NCBI RefSeq assembly: GCF_001611555.1
Contig: NZ_LSGP01000001.1
Location: 62,001 to 126,000, forward strand
Direction of reading: 5' to 3'
DNA from: Anaerosporomusa subterranea
GTDB taxonomy: Bacteria > Bacillota > Negativicutes > Sporomusales > Acetonemataceae
DNA length: 64,000 bases
Below, piece by piece: positions 46,636-56,257 of the stretch (its first letter is position 1; every line of letters begins with the position of its first letter). Under the pieces are notes generated by a model. It was not told the DNA's origin and made no database searches. It was given only the letters and a program-made list of their open reading frames with translations. Made by a program: the position numbers and the translations under genes.

Positions 46636-48040
46636 GAACGGTTTCCTCCTCTAACCACATTTTGCCTGGATTTAATATGCCTTTTGGATCAAGAGCTTTT
46701 TTAATGGATTTTAGCACAACAACGCCAGCTTCGCCCAAGGCATCTTTAAGATAATGCTGTTTGGTTATGCCGATACCATGTTCGCCGGATAAAGTCCCAC
46801 CGAGTTCGAGCGTGGCGGCAAACATCTCTTCAACCGCTTTGTGTACTCGCGGCGCTTGCTCCGGATCTGACATATCGCAGAGAATCGAAGGGTGAAGGTT
46901 TCCGTCGCCGGCATGTCCATATACGGCAAAGTCAAGATTATATTTATCAACAATTTTGCGGATGCGGCGAACGATCTCGGGAAATTCATTACGTGGAACA
47001 GAAATATCCTCACTGACCCGGTCAGGTGCCAGTGCGCCGACGGCAGGACTCAGTGCGCGGCGGATAGCCCAGAGGTCGTCCGCTTCCTGAGCAGTTTTGG
47101 CAACACGTAATTCGACCACTCCGTTAGCCTGGGCGATGGTCTCGATTTGTTCGCCTTGTTTTTTGATTTCATATTCTTCTGCACCGTCTACCTCGGTGAT
47201 AATGCAGGCTTGGGCTGTGTCCGGGAATTCGAATTTACGGTTCTTGGCAATCGCATTAAGGCAGGTTCTGTCCATTAATTCGGCTGATGCGGGGACAATG
47301 CCGGATTGCAGCATCTGGTGAATTGTGCCACAAGCGCCGTCAAGGGTAGAGAACATTAATAGCAGTGTATTGCGATACTTAGGCATGGGGATCAGACGCA
47401 GAATCGCTTTGGTCACAATTCCCAACGTGCCTTCAGAGCCAACCATCAGTTGAGTCAGGTTATAACCGGTTACATTCTTTATAGATTTACCGCCGGTGTT
47501 GATTACTGTACCGTCGGCAAGTACAACTTCCAAGCCCATGACAAAGTTGTGGGTGACGCCATATTTAACAGCGCGCATGCCGCCAGCGTTTTCGGCAATA
47601 TTGCCGCCAATCGTCGAGTATTTGAAGCTAGCCGGATCTGGTGGGTAAAACAGGCCTTTTTGTGCGCAAACGTTATAGATGTCACCGGTGCGGACGCCTG
47701 CCTCAACCGTAATCATCATGTTTTTCTCATCGAGCTCAATGATGGTCTTCATTCGATCCAAGCATAGGGAAATGCCATCTTGTAGGGGAATCGAGCCGCC
47801 GGTGCGGCCGCTACCAGCTCCTCGGGCTGTGACCGGAATACCATGTTCATTGGCAATTTTCATAACGGCGGCTACTTCTTCCGTTGTACGTGGCCTTACG
47901 ACCAGGTCAGGCAGACTTGGTGGAAACAGGGGTACAAACGATGCGTCGTATGAATAACCAAAGCGATCCAGGTCTGAATCTAACGCATGTGCTTGTCCAA
48001 CGACATCACGGATTTTTTGGATAACTTCTTTTGCTATCAT
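46628..48040 (-). CDS. glcD: FAD subunit of a glycolate/lactate-type oxidase (GlcD-like)
   Basis: 470 aa, FAD-binding type 4 (PCMH/VAO) oxidoreductase. FAD-binding ARGAGSGRTGGSIP, PDPASFKYSTIGGNIAENAGG, GSEGTLGIVTKA; C-terminal GHAGDGNLHPSI and LSGEHGIGITK. Oxidises D-lactate, glycolate or a related 2-hydroxy acid; substrate unresolved. Start at 48040 (GGAGG upstream) rather than 48070. First gene of a two-gene operon with GlcF. Confidence 0.92.
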   Translation of the reverse strand: MIAKEVIQKIRDVVGQAHALDSDLDRFGYSYDASFVPLFPPSLPDLVVRPRTTEEVAAVMKIANEHGIPVTARGAGSGRTGGSIPLQDGISLCLDRMKTIIELDEKNMMITVEAGVRTGDIYNVCAQKGLFYPPDPASFKYSTIGGNIAENAGGMRAVKYGVTHNFVMGLEVVLADGTVINTGGKSIKNVTGYNLTQLMVGSEGTLGIVTKAILRLIPMPKYRNTLLLMFSTLDGACGTIHQMLQSGIVPASAELMDRTCLNAIAKNRKFEFPDTAQACIITEVDGAEEYEIKKQGEQIETIAQANGVVELRVAKTAQEADDLWAIRRALSPAVGALAPDRVSEDISVPRNEFPEIVRRIRKIVDKYNLDFAVYGHAGDGNLHPSILCDMSDPEQAPRVHKAVEEMFAATLELGGTLSGEHGIGITKQHYLKDALGEAGVVVLKSIKKALDPKGILNPGKMWLEEETVHD

Positions 48041-48070
48041 TGACTGGCCTCCATATTCTGAAATTTGCAT

Positions 48071-48498
48071 TACTTACTTATGATAATATAAAAAGTAGGA
48101 ATAAGGAATAGGCCAATCTGTAAGATAAACTCGTTTGCAGTCGATATTTGTCGTAATATAGCTGTGACTACAGGACTTTCCTGGCCGGACAGCGAAGCGT
48201 TTTTTATTGTAAACCTAACTCTTTGGAAGGTAGGTACTGGTGGCTGCTAATCATTAGCGGCGGCATATGGTCTGCGTGCAAGGCCGTGTCGCCACTTCGC
48301 GTTAAGCTATTGCCAAAACAGAATGAAGTTCTTGGAAAAAATCTTTTAAGATACTTGACAAATTATGGAGATGAGGATAAAATATAAATAGTAGTAAGAG
48401 ATAACTATTATTGATATTGATAGTTTTTCGGATAATAATAGCCCTGTAGTGATAGGCTAAGGGCAGGGAATGTGACAATATTCAAGGAGGATTTAAGT
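48071..48498 (+). promoter_or_regulatory. Intergenic region with a promoter for the nitroreductase gene
   Basis: A good promoter, TTGACA (48355-48360), 17 bases, TAAAAT (48378-48383), reads toward the nitroreductase. The 280 bases before it contain a GCTGCTAATCATTAGCGGC hairpin (about 48244-48262) but nothing I can name; after it, GCCCT / AGGGC (48441-48464) may form a small leader hairpin. Confidence 0.6.
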
Positions 48499-49098
48499 AT
48501 GGAAAAGCAATTTATGACAGCTGTAAAAGACAGAAGAAGCTACTATGGAATCAGTAAAGACTTTGTGGTATCAGATGAACGCATTCAAGAAATTGTTCGA
48601 GATGCGGTCAAACATACTCCCTCTCCGTTTAATTCCCAAAGCGCTAGAGTGCTTGTTCTATTAGGCGCTCAGCATGATGCTTTTTGGGAACTTACGAAAA
48701 ATGAACTGAGAAAGGTCGTCCCAGCGGAGAATTTCGCGCCAACTGACGAGAAAATTAACTCCTTTGCCAGTGGCTATGGTACAATCTTGTTCTTCGAGGA
48801 TATGTCTGTTGTTGAAGGACTGCAAAATCAGTTCCCGCTCTATAAAGATAATTTTCCGCTCTGGTCGCATCATTCTTCAGGTATGCATCAGTTCGTGATC
48901 TGGACGGCGCTGGAAATGGAAGGGTTTGGAGCCTCGCTGCAGCACTACGCTCCCCTTGTCGATGAGGCAGTAAGAGCCAAGTGGAATGTGCCGACAAACT
49001 GGAAACTGATCGCGCAAATGCCGTTTGGCAAACCAACTGCCGAGCCTGGAGCTAAGGAGTTTCAACCGTTAGAAGAACGGATCAAAGTGTATAAGTGA
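48499..49098 (+). CDS. Nitroreductase-family protein (HBN1-like)
   Basis: 199 aa, FMN oxidoreductase fold of the subgroup typified by yeast HBN1/FRM2: MTAVKDRRSYYGISKD, HTPSPFNSQSARVLVLLG, LFFEDMSVVEGLQ, WSHHSSGMHQFVIWTALEMEGFGASLQHY (key region QF-WTAL-GFGASLQ). Start at 48499 with AAGGAGG. Substrate unknown. Terminator follows at 49106-49136. Confidence 0.9.
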   Translation: MEKQFMTAVKDRRSYYGISKDFVVSDERIQEIVRDAVKHTPSPFNSQSARVLVLLGAQHDAFWELTKNELRKVVPAENFAPTDEKINSFASGYGTILFFEDMSVVEGLQNQFPLYKDNFPLWSHHSSGMHQFVIWTALEMEGFGASLQHYAPLVDEAVRAKWNVPTNWKLIAQMPFGKPTAEPGAKEFQPLEERIKVYK

Positions 49099-49105
49099 GC
49101 AACAA

Positions 49106-49136
49106 GAGACACCCCTTTTAAGGCGGTGTCTTTTAA
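49106..49136 (+). terminator. Rho-independent terminator
   Basis: AGACACC / GGTGTCT stem with TTTAATT tail. Confidence 0.65.
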
Positions 49137-49261
49137 TTGTCGATTATAGTCTTGCCTGGTTTTTCTGTAGAAAAATTTGGCAGGATTTTTTTTTATTGGC
49201 CCGAAATTACAGTATAGAGTAGACAAAGGATGAATACTGATTAGAAGAGGGGATGAAAAGA

Positions 49262-50530
49262 ATGTTGTATTCGGACATGAAGACAAAGTTGATTGACAGG
49301 TTTTTCCGATATACGGCAGTAGAAAGCCAAAGCAAGGCGGGAGTGGCCACGATTCCTAGCACACCCGGACAAATGGAGCTAGCAAAAATTCTTAAAGAGG
49401 AACTGCTCCAATTGGGCCTGGTTGATGTCAAACTAACAGAACAAGCAATTGTTACAGGTAAACTGACTGCTAATTTGCCGACCAATTTTTCTGGACATGT
49501 GCCACCGATTGGTTTTCTGGCCCATCTTGATACTGTAGATATCAGCATAAGTCCAGTCGTTAAGCCCCGGGTGGTAAAAAGCTACGACGGGGAAGATATC
49601 TTGCTTAATAAGGAGCAAGACATTTGGATGCGGGTGTCTGAACATCCTGAACTATTAAAATACATAGGGCAAGACATTATTGTCACAGATGGCACGAGCG
49701 TCCTAGGCGCGGACAATAAAGCCGCGATTGCCTCTATCATGGTGGCGCTTGAAACGTTTACAACTAACGCTACCCTCTATCATGGGGATATCTATGTAGC
49801 CTTTGTTCCCGACGAAGAAGTTGGACTGTTCGGCGCTAAGGCGATGAACCTCGCTGACTTCCCTGTCGCCTTCGCTTACACGATCGATTCATGCGAGATT
49901 GGTGAAGTCGTATACGAAACCTTTAACGCAGGCAGTGTGGCTATACAAATCAAAGGTGTCACCGCTCACCCCATGTCGGCGAAGGGTGTCCTGGTCAATC
50001 CGATCCTGATTGCCAATGACATCATTAATCATTTTGATCGCAAAGATACCCCTGAACACACGGATGGTAAAGAAGGATATTTCTGGGTGCAGAGAATAAC
50101 AGGCTCTCAAAGCTCGGCTGAAGTGGGCATCAATATCCGGGATTTTGACAAAAAGATGTATGAAGCTAGGAAAGCGTACATCGCTGATCTGATGAAGCTT
50201 ATGGGCGCCCGCTATCCTAAAGCACAGATTTCTTACGAGATCATCGATAGATATGGCAATATTGCCGATTCGCTGACAGAAGACAGTAAACCTTGCATTG
50301 AATACATCTATAAGGCGATGGAAAACCTGCAAGTTACGCCCAAAACAATTCCGATGCGCGGCGGCACTGATGGCTCAGCCTTATCAGCAAGAGGAATACC
50401 CACGCCAAATTTTTTTACAGGCGCTCACAACTTCCATTCTAACTGTGAATTTTTACCCACCGGTTCGTTTGAGAAGTCGTGTTTAATGGTGCTGGAGATT
50501 GCAAAACTGGTCATGAAAAATGTTTTATAA
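49262..50530 (+). CDS. pepT: Peptidase T (tripeptidase)
   Basis: 422-aa zinc aminotripeptidase of family M20B. Metal and catalytic segments: FLAHLDTVDIS (His, catalytic Asp), TSVLGADNKAA (bridging Asp), VPDEEVGLFGA (catalytic Glu pair), YTIDSCEIGEVVYETFNA, MRGGTDGSALS and TGAHNFHSNCEF (last His). Start at 49262, nine bases after GAGGGG; the ATG at 49253 touches that site. It lies just upstream of a peptide ABC transporter on the same strand, a natural functional pairing, but with its own 166-base gap. Confidence 0.95.
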   Translation: MLYSDMKTKLIDRFFRYTAVESQSKAGVATIPSTPGQMELAKILKEELLQLGLVDVKLTEQAIVTGKLTANLPTNFSGHVPPIGFLAHLDTVDISISPVVKPRVVKSYDGEDILLNKEQDIWMRVSEHPELLKYIGQDIIVTDGTSVLGADNKAAIASIMVALETFTTNATLYHGDIYVAFVPDEEVGLFGAKAMNLADFPVAFAYTIDSCEIGEVVYETFNAGSVAIQIKGVTAHPMSAKGVLVNPILIANDIINHFDRKDTPEHTDGKEGYFWVQRITGSQSSAEVGINIRDFDKKMYEARKAYIADLMKLMGARYPKAQISYEIIDRYGNIADSLTEDSKPCIEYIYKAMENLQVTPKTIPMRGGTDGSALSARGIPTPNFFTGAHNFHSNCEFLPTGSFEKSCLMVLEIAKLVMKNVL

Positions 50531-50696
50531 GAATTGCTTCTCTTGAATGTATTGAACGAAAAAACTTGCACCTACACTCTTATAGCCTGTTTTTCGGCAA
50601 AGTATTAAGAATACCAGGGAATGCAGGGCTTGACAGCCTTGGATGGAATATCCTATTGTTGTAATATAAATATTCTGAATTGAAAGGTGTGTCAAA

Positions 50697-52256
50697 ATGT
50701 TCAATAAACATAAAGGTGTGGCCGTTCTAGCAGTCATTCTCAGTCTTGTTGTTTCCGTTTCGCTTTTCGCTGGCTGCGGCGGAGGAGAAAAGCCTGCCGC
50801 TAAGGCAAAAGACACCGTAATTGTAGGAACAGGTTATGATGCTAAGACACTTGATCCAATCGGCACGAATGATGTCGCCTCGTCTAACGTTATGTTGCAG
50901 ATTTATCAAAATCTAGTACAAGTAAACGAAAAGGGAGAAATTGTTCCACAGTTGGCAGAATCATATAAAAAGATTGACGATGTCACCTATGAATTTAAGA
51001 TCAGAAAAGGCGTGAAATTCCACAACGGCGAGGAATTAAAAGCCAGTGACGTTAAGTTTACGCTGGAAAGAGCAGCGTCTCCGCTTGGTGCTGCTGTAGG
51101 TCACCTATTTGAAGCACTCGATGTCACTAGCCTCAAAGTTGTTGATGACTATACCATCCAGATGAAACTCAAATATGTATTCCCGCCGTTTGTTGCTACT
51201 TCACTAACTCATACAGGCGGCAGCATTGTCAATGAAAAAGCGGTTAAGGCTGCTGGTAAAGACTATGGCCAAAGCCCAGTCGGTACCGGTCCGTTCAAAT
51301 TTGTAAAATGGACCAAAGGTGACCGCATTGAACTCACCCGTTATGATGAATTCTCTGGCCAAAAAGCCGCCTACAAGAACCTAGTCATTCGCCCAATTCC
51401 AGAAGTCACTAACCGGGCCATCGAGCTTGAAAGCGGTGGCATCGATGTCTGCTATGAAGTCTCAACAAATGACCTGAAACGCCTTCAGGAAAACAAAGAC
51501 GTTAAAGTCTTGCGGGTTCTGGATAATGGCACTTCCTTCATGGGTATGAACACGCAGAAGAAACCGTTTGATGATGTTCGGGTCCGCCAAGCAATTAGCT
51601 ATGCCATTGATACTCCAACTGTTGTCGACTCCGTTTGGAGAGGCATTGGCAAGGCAGCGGCTGGCCCCGTACCGCCCAATATCAAGTACCATAATTCCGC
51701 ATTGAAGCCACACGAGTACAATGTAGAAAAAGCAAAGCAATTACTGAAAGAAGCAGGCCTGCCAGATGGATTTAAAACATCGATTTGGACAAATGATCGC
51801 AGAGAGCGTATCGACATGGCGACCATTATGCAAAACCAACTAAAACAAGTCGGCATTACCGCTGAGATTAAAGTTGTTGAGTGGGGCGCGTATCTAGAAG
51901 GTACTGCCAGAGGTGAGCAAGATATGTTCATCATCGGCTGGACTGCTTCAGGTAATGACCCCGATATCTCCTTGTTTGCACAATTCCATTCCTCCAAACA
52001 TGGTGCAGGTGGCAACCGTGCTTTCTACACGAACAACAAAGTGGATGAACTACTGATGAAAGGCCGTCAGATGGAAGATTCAGATGCTCGCAAAAAAATC
52101 TATTTTGACTTGCAAGATACTATTAAGGCGGATGCTCCCTGGGTATTCCTGAACAATCAAGAGCAAGTTGTCGCCGTTCGCAAGAACATAGGCGGCTTCC
52201 AACCTAGTCCTCTTGGTTACCACGCGCTTTATAACATTAAGTTCGAAGGGCAATAA
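50697..52256 (+). CDS. Peptide/nickel-type ABC substrate-binding lipoprotein (family 5)
   Basis: 519 aa. Lipobox LFAGC, then the family-5 fold: DAKTLDPIGTNDVASSNV, YQNLVQVNEKGEIVPQLAESY, FKIRKGVKFHNGEELKASDVKFTLERA, SPVGTGPFKFVKW, RVRQAISYAID. First gene of a five-gene Dpp/Opp system; in this family dipeptides, oligopeptides, nickel or other solutes are bound, and the nearby peptidase T favours peptides. Ribosome site AAAGGTGT before the ATG. Confidence 0.92.
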   Translation: MFNKHKGVAVLAVILSLVVSVSLFAGCGGGEKPAAKAKDTVIVGTGYDAKTLDPIGTNDVASSNVMLQIYQNLVQVNEKGEIVPQLAESYKKIDDVTYEFKIRKGVKFHNGEELKASDVKFTLERAASPLGAAVGHLFEALDVTSLKVVDDYTIQMKLKYVFPPFVATSLTHTGGSIVNEKAVKAAGKDYGQSPVGTGPFKFVKWTKGDRIELTRYDEFSGQKAAYKNLVIRPIPEVTNRAIELESGGIDVCYEVSTNDLKRLQENKDVKVLRVLDNGTSFMGMNTQKKPFDDVRVRQAISYAIDTPTVVDSVWRGIGKAAAGPVPPNIKYHNSALKPHEYNVEKAKQLLKEAGLPDGFKTSIWTNDRRERIDMATIMQNQLKQVGITAEIKVVEWGAYLEGTARGEQDMFIIGWTASGNDPDISLFAQFHSSKHGAGGNRAFYTNNKVDELLMKGRQMEDSDARKKIYFDLQDTIKADAPWVFLNNQEQVVAVRKNIGGFQPSPLGYHALYNIKFEGQ

Positions 52257-52315
52257 GCTGTAACAAAAAAAGAAGCATAATCTCTTACACGGCTGTTTTA
52301 TCCCTAATGCTAGGC

Positions 52316-52350
52316 GGCCCTGCGGACCTTTCAAAGAGGACCGCAGGGCC
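52316..52350 (+). promoter_or_regulatory. Intercistronic hairpin between binding-protein and permease genes
   Basis: GGCCCTGCGG (52316-52325) pairs exactly with CCGCAGGGCC (52341-52350). No T-run, so not a full terminator; such hairpins commonly keep the binding-protein mRNA more abundant than the permease part. Confidence 0.65.
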
Positions 52351-52403
52351 GAAAATGCAATGGGGGTATATCGACAGCCAGTACCGAAAAGGAGGCCTTT
52401 TCT

Positions 52404-53333
52404 ATGATCAAATATGTACTCCGCAGGGTGCTGTTCTTGATCCCGGTGCTGTTCGGCGTGACCTTTATTGTCTTCACCTTAATGTACATTACCCCCGGCG
52501 ACCCGGCTAAGCTAATCCTGGGTGAGCAGGCGTCTGCCGATACCATACAGGCGCTGCGGCAGGAAATGGGGCTTGATCAGCCTTATCTCGTTCAATACGC
52601 GACATATGTCAAGAAAGCCCTACTACACCAAGACATAGGAAGATCCTATGTAACCAATCGACCTGTCATGCAAGAAATTATGGGCGTGTTTCCAGCCACG
52701 TTTCAATTGGCGATTGCGGCGATGCTGGTCGCTATCCTCATCGGCATTCCGGTTGGTATTATTTCCGCCATTAAGCAATATTCCATTTTTGATACAGTGT
52801 CGATGTTGATTGCGCTACTCGGTGTCTCCATGCCAGTTTTTTGGCTTGGTCTATTACTTATTATTTTGTTCACCGTTAAACTGGGCTGGCTGCCAGCTTC
52901 TGGCTTTACTAGCGTCAAACACATGATCATGCCAGCATTAGCGCTTGGCGCCATGACGGCAGCTATTGTTACCCGGATGACACGCTCAAGCATGCTGGAA
53001 GTTATCAGACAGGATTATATCCGCACCGCGCGGGCTAAGGGGCAAAACGAGTCGGTGGTTGTCCTAAAGCATGCTCTCGGAAATGCGCTGATTCCGATTA
53101 TCGCGGTTGTCGGTCTGCAGTTTGGTCACTTATTAGGTGGCGCAGTTTTGACTGAGTCAATCTTCTCCATTCCAGGTGTAGGACGACTTATGGTTGATTC
53201 GATAAAAATGCGCGATTTCCCGGTTGTTCAAGGCGGCGTGTTGTTCATTGCTCTCTCGTTTAGTCTGATTAATCTGCTGGTTGATCTGCTTTATGCATAT
53301 GTTGATCCGCGGATCCGGTCTCAATATAAATAG
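52404..53333 (+). CDS. Dpp/Opp-type ABC permease 1 (DppB-like)
   Basis: 309 aa with six membrane helices. N-terminal MIKYVLRRVLFLIPVLFGVT and ITPGDPAKLILG are typical DppB; the coupling region YIRTARAKGQNESVVVLKHALGNALIPI and the C-terminal DLLYAYVDPRIRSQYK fit. Ribosome site AAAGGAGG. Pairs with the next permease. Confidence 0.93.
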   Translation: MIKYVLRRVLFLIPVLFGVTFIVFTLMYITPGDPAKLILGEQASADTIQALRQEMGLDQPYLVQYATYVKKALLHQDIGRSYVTNRPVMQEIMGVFPATFQLAIAAMLVAILIGIPVGIISAIKQYSIFDTVSMLIALLGVSMPVFWLGLLLIILFTVKLGWLPASGFTSVKHMIMPALALGAMTAAIVTRMTRSSMLEVIRQDYIRTARAKGQNESVVVLKHALGNALIPIIAVVGLQFGHLLGGAVLTESIFSIPGVGRLMVDSIKMRDFPVVQGGVLFIALSFSLINLLVDLLYAYVDPRIRSQYK

Positions 53334-53357
53334 ACGGCGCAAGAAGGAGTGTAACGA

Positions 53358-54245
53358 ATGGAACAACTCGAAATCATTGAAGTAATTGCTGTGCCGAAAA
53401 AGAAGAAGAGCGCATTGTATGAGCTATGGCGTCGTATAAAGCGAAGCAAACTAGCGGTCGCTGGTCTTGTTATCATAGTTGCCTTGATCTTGACTGCACT
53501 TTTCGCCGACATCATTGCTCCGTATTCATATGATCAGCAGAATCTAAAAGAGAATTTTCTCTCTCCCAGCTTGAAGCATCCCTTTGGCACCGACGAATTT
53601 GGTCGCGACATTTTCAGTCGAGTTGTCTACGGCTCACGTATTTCGCTGCAGGTTGGCTTCATTGCTGTGGGTATTTCGCTGGTGTCAGGAGGAATCCTTG
53701 GCGCGTTGGCAGGTTATTATGGTGGCAAAGTTGATCACTTGATTATGCGTGCTATGGACATATTGCTCTCTATTCCTGGCATATTATTAGCCATCTCGAT
53801 TGTCGCAGCGCTTGGCCCTGGTCTTGTTAATTTGATGATTGCGGTCGGCATCTCTTCCATCCCGCAGTACGCCCGTATCGTACAGGCCTCTGTTTTGTCG
53901 ATTCGGGGGCAGGAATTCGTTGAGGCGGCGAGGGCAGTCGGGTCTAGCGACTTTCGCATCATCTTCAAGCATATTATTCCCAATGTTTTGGCTCCATTAA
54001 TTGTTCAGTCTACGCTGGGTATTGCCACTGCTATTTTAACCGCTGCCGGCCTTAGTTTCATCGGTCTTGGCATACAGCCGCCAACGCCAGAGTGGGGCGC
54101 TATGCTGTCTGGCGGCAGAGGTTATATCCGCAACTATTGGTTTATGACAATGTTTCCTGGTTTAGCGATTATGATTACTATCTTTGGCTTGAATCTTCTC
54201 GGCGACGGCTTGCGGGACGCACTCGATCCCCGGCTGAAAAACTGA
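53358..54245 (+). CDS. Dpp/Opp-type ABC permease 2 (DppC-like)
   Basis: 295 aa, six membrane helices after a cytoplasmic basic N-terminus (PKKKKSALYELWRRIKRSK). Family landmarks: HPFGTDEFGRDIFSRVVYGSR, EFVEAARAVGSSDFRIIFKHI, GLGIQPPTPEWGAML, GDGLRDALDPRLKN. Ribosome site AAGGAGTG. Heterodimer partner of the DppB-like protein. Confidence 0.94.
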   Translation: MEQLEIIEVIAVPKKKKSALYELWRRIKRSKLAVAGLVIIVALILTALFADIIAPYSYDQQNLKENFLSPSLKHPFGTDEFGRDIFSRVVYGSRISLQVGFIAVGISLVSGGILGALAGYYGGKVDHLIMRAMDILLSIPGILLAISIVAALGPGLVNLMIAVGISSIPQYARIVQASVLSIRGQEFVEAARAVGSSDFRIIFKHIIPNVLAPLIVQSTLGIATAILTAAGLSFIGLGIQPPTPEWGAMLSGGRGYIRNYWFMTMFPGLAIMITIFGLNLLGDGLRDALDPRLKN

Positions 54246-54267
54246 TAGAACAGGAGAGGTGAAAACA

Positions 54268-55266
54268 TTGAATGAGACGCCGCTCTTAGAAATTAAAGAT
54301 CTAACTATTCACTATGTGACGCACGAAGGCACTGTTCGCGCTGTGGAAGATTTGAACCTCAGCCTTGGTCATGGGGAAACTTTGGGATTTGTTGGCGAGA
54401 CAGGCGCTGGAAAGACAACGACCGCTCTTGGTATCATGCAGCTTATACCCAATCCGCCTGGAAAGATTATCAAAGGGAAAATTCTTTTAAACGGGGAGGA
54501 TTTACTGGAAAAAGGCGAAAAGGAAATGCGAGATATTCGCGGCAACAAAATCGCGATGATCTTTCAGGACCCAATGACTTCCTTAAATCCTGTATTGCCG
54601 GTTGGCGAGCAAATCGCGGAGATGATCCGCCTCCACAACAATATAACGAAAGCGGAAGCGGCGAAAAAAGCGGAAGAGATGCTGGAGACGGTCGGCATCC
54701 AGGCAACGCGTTCACCTGACTTTCCCCATCAGTTTAGCGGTGGTATGAAGCAGCGAGTGGTCATCGCCATCGCACTAGCCTGCAATCCAGGTTTGCTGAT
54801 TGCCGATGAACCGACGACGGCGCTTGATGTGACCATTCAGGCGCAGGTACTGGCTTTGATGAAAGATTTGAAGGATACATACAAAACCTCGATGATTATG
54901 ATTACTCATGACCTCGGCATCGTCGCAGAAATTTGTGATAAAGTCGCGATCATGTACGCAGGCAATGTTGTGGAATACGCCGATAAGCGCTCCCTGTTTT
55001 TAAAGCCGCTGCATCCCTACACAGTCGGACTGTTTAACTCTGTGCCTGATATCGATAGTGACGAAGAAGAACTGCAGGTCATCAAAGGTCTTATGCCAGA
55101 CCCCACAGACCTTCCCCCAGGTTGTCCGTTCCATCCGCGGTGTCCGAAGGCTGAACCGGTGTGCGCGAAGATGCGTCCGGCGAGCATCGAAGCAGAACCA
55201 GGACACTTCGTTTCCTGTATTCTGTTTGGGACAAACAAGGATTGCGAGGGGAAAACGCATGGCTGA
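54268..55266 (+). CDS. Dpp/Opp-type ABC ATPase 1 (DppD-like)
   Basis: 332 aa. Walker [11 protein letters not shown]-loop [12 protein letters not shown], signature [15 protein letters not shown], Walker [14 protein letters not shown]-loop [10 protein letters not shown], then the C-terminal oligopeptide-transport extension with four conserved cysteines ([15 protein letters not shown], later FVSC) that may bind an iron-sulfur cluster. I start at TTG 54268, eight bases after AGGAGAGG; the GTG at 54259 is too close to that site. Confidence 0.92.
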   Translation: MNETPLLEIKDLTIHYVTHEGTVRAVEDLNLSLGHGETLGFVGETGAGKTTTALGIMQLIPNPPGKIIKGKILLNGEDLLEKGEKEMRDIRGNKIAMIFQDPMTSLNPVLPVGEQIAEMIRLHNNITKAEAAKKAEEMLETVGIQATRSPDFPHQFSGGMKQRVVIAIALACNPGLLIADEPTTALDVTIQAQVLALMKDLKDTYKTSMIMITHDLGIVAEICDKVAIMYAGNVVEYADKRSLFLKPLHPYTVGLFNSVPDIDSDEEELQVIKGLMPDPTDLPPGCPFHPRCPKAEPVCAKMRPASIEAEPGHFVSCILFGTNKDCEGKTHG

Positions 55267-56230
55267 AAGACTGCTAGAAGCCAAGGATCTAACTAAATAC
55301 TTTTCAACGAAAAAAGGACAACTTCATGCCGTTGATCATGTCTCTTTTCATATCGATAAAGGTGAGACACTAGGCCTTGTTGGCGAATCCGGCTGTGGAA
55401 AGTCGACAACCGGACGGGTTTTAATTCGTCTCCTAGAGGCCAACAGCGGTCAGATTCTGTATAATGGCAAAGATGTCTGCAAGTATTCCTCCCAGGAGAT
55501 GAAACAAGCACGGCGGAAGATGCAGATCGTTTTTCAGGACCCGTATTCTTCGTTGAACCCGCGACTGACAGTGTTTGAACTCATTGCCGAACCGCTTTAT
55601 GTCAATAACGTATTTAAGACGAAAAGGGAAACCGAAGCGCGAATTAAAGAATTAATGGACACAGTGGGCTTGGCTCAGCGGCTGATTACTGCATATCCGC
55701 ACGAATTAGACGGCGGTCGCCGTCAACGGATTGGTGTCGCCAGAGCTCTAGCGCTAAAACCGGAGTTTATTGTTCTTGATGAGCCAGTTTCGGCTCTTGA
55801 CGTCTGTATTCAGGCGCAGATTCTTAATTTGTTGAAAAACCTGCAGCGAGAGTTTGGTCTGACGTATCTATTCATTTCTCACAACCTTAGCGTTGTTAAG
55901 CACGTCAGCGACCGAATCGCTGTTATGTATTTAGGTAAAATTGTGGAGATTTCGGATTATAAGTCTATCTTTATTAATCCGATTCATCCCTACTCACAGG
56001 CGCTATTATCGGCAATCCCGCTGGCTAAGCTTGACGTCAAGCGCGAGCGGATTATCCTGGAAGGGGACATTCCTAGCCCGGTTAATCCGCCGGAAGGCTG
56101 CCGTTTCTATGGACGCTGTTTCTACCGGCAGGAGATTTGCTCACAGAAAACGCCTGAATTGCTGCCTGTAGGCGATGGCCGATTTGCAGCGTGTCATTTC
56201 AGCAATAATCTGGTACGGCGTAGCCAATAA
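55259..56230 (+). CDS. Dpp/Opp-type ABC ATPase 2 (DppF-like)
   Basis: 323 aa, ATG at 55259 overlapping the end of the previous gene by eight bases. Walker A GESGCGKST, Q-loop IVFQDPYSSLNP, Walker B FIVLDEPVSALD, H-loop ISHNLSVV, C-terminal cysteine region GCRFYGRCFYRQEIC. The signature motif is LDGGRRQRIGVARAL where most DppF have FSGGQRQR; the Gly-Gly pair is kept but the Ser is Asp, so ATP binding at that site may differ from the norm. Confidence 0.93.
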   Translation: MAERLLEAKDLTKYFSTKKGQLHAVDHVSFHIDKGETLGLVGESGCGKSTTGRVLIRLLEANSGQILYNGKDVCKYSSQEMKQARRKMQIVFQDPYSSLNPRLTVFELIAEPLYVNNVFKTKRETEARIKELMDTVGLAQRLITAYPHELDGGRRQRIGVARALALKPEFIVLDEPVSALDVCIQAQILNLLKNLQREFGLTYLFISHNLSVVKHVSDRIAVMYLGKIVEISDYKSIFINPIHPYSQALLSAIPLAKLDVKRERIILEGDIPSPVNPPEGCRFYGRCFYRQEICSQKTPELLPVGDGRFAACHFSNNLVRRSQ

Positions 56231-56257
56231 CCGTAATTAGGTAGGAGATGATTTTCA

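Noticed and set aside
48071-48350. Possible riboswitch upstream of the nitroreductase
   Set aside because: Some stems can be drawn, but no conserved core of a known class and no terminator were found.
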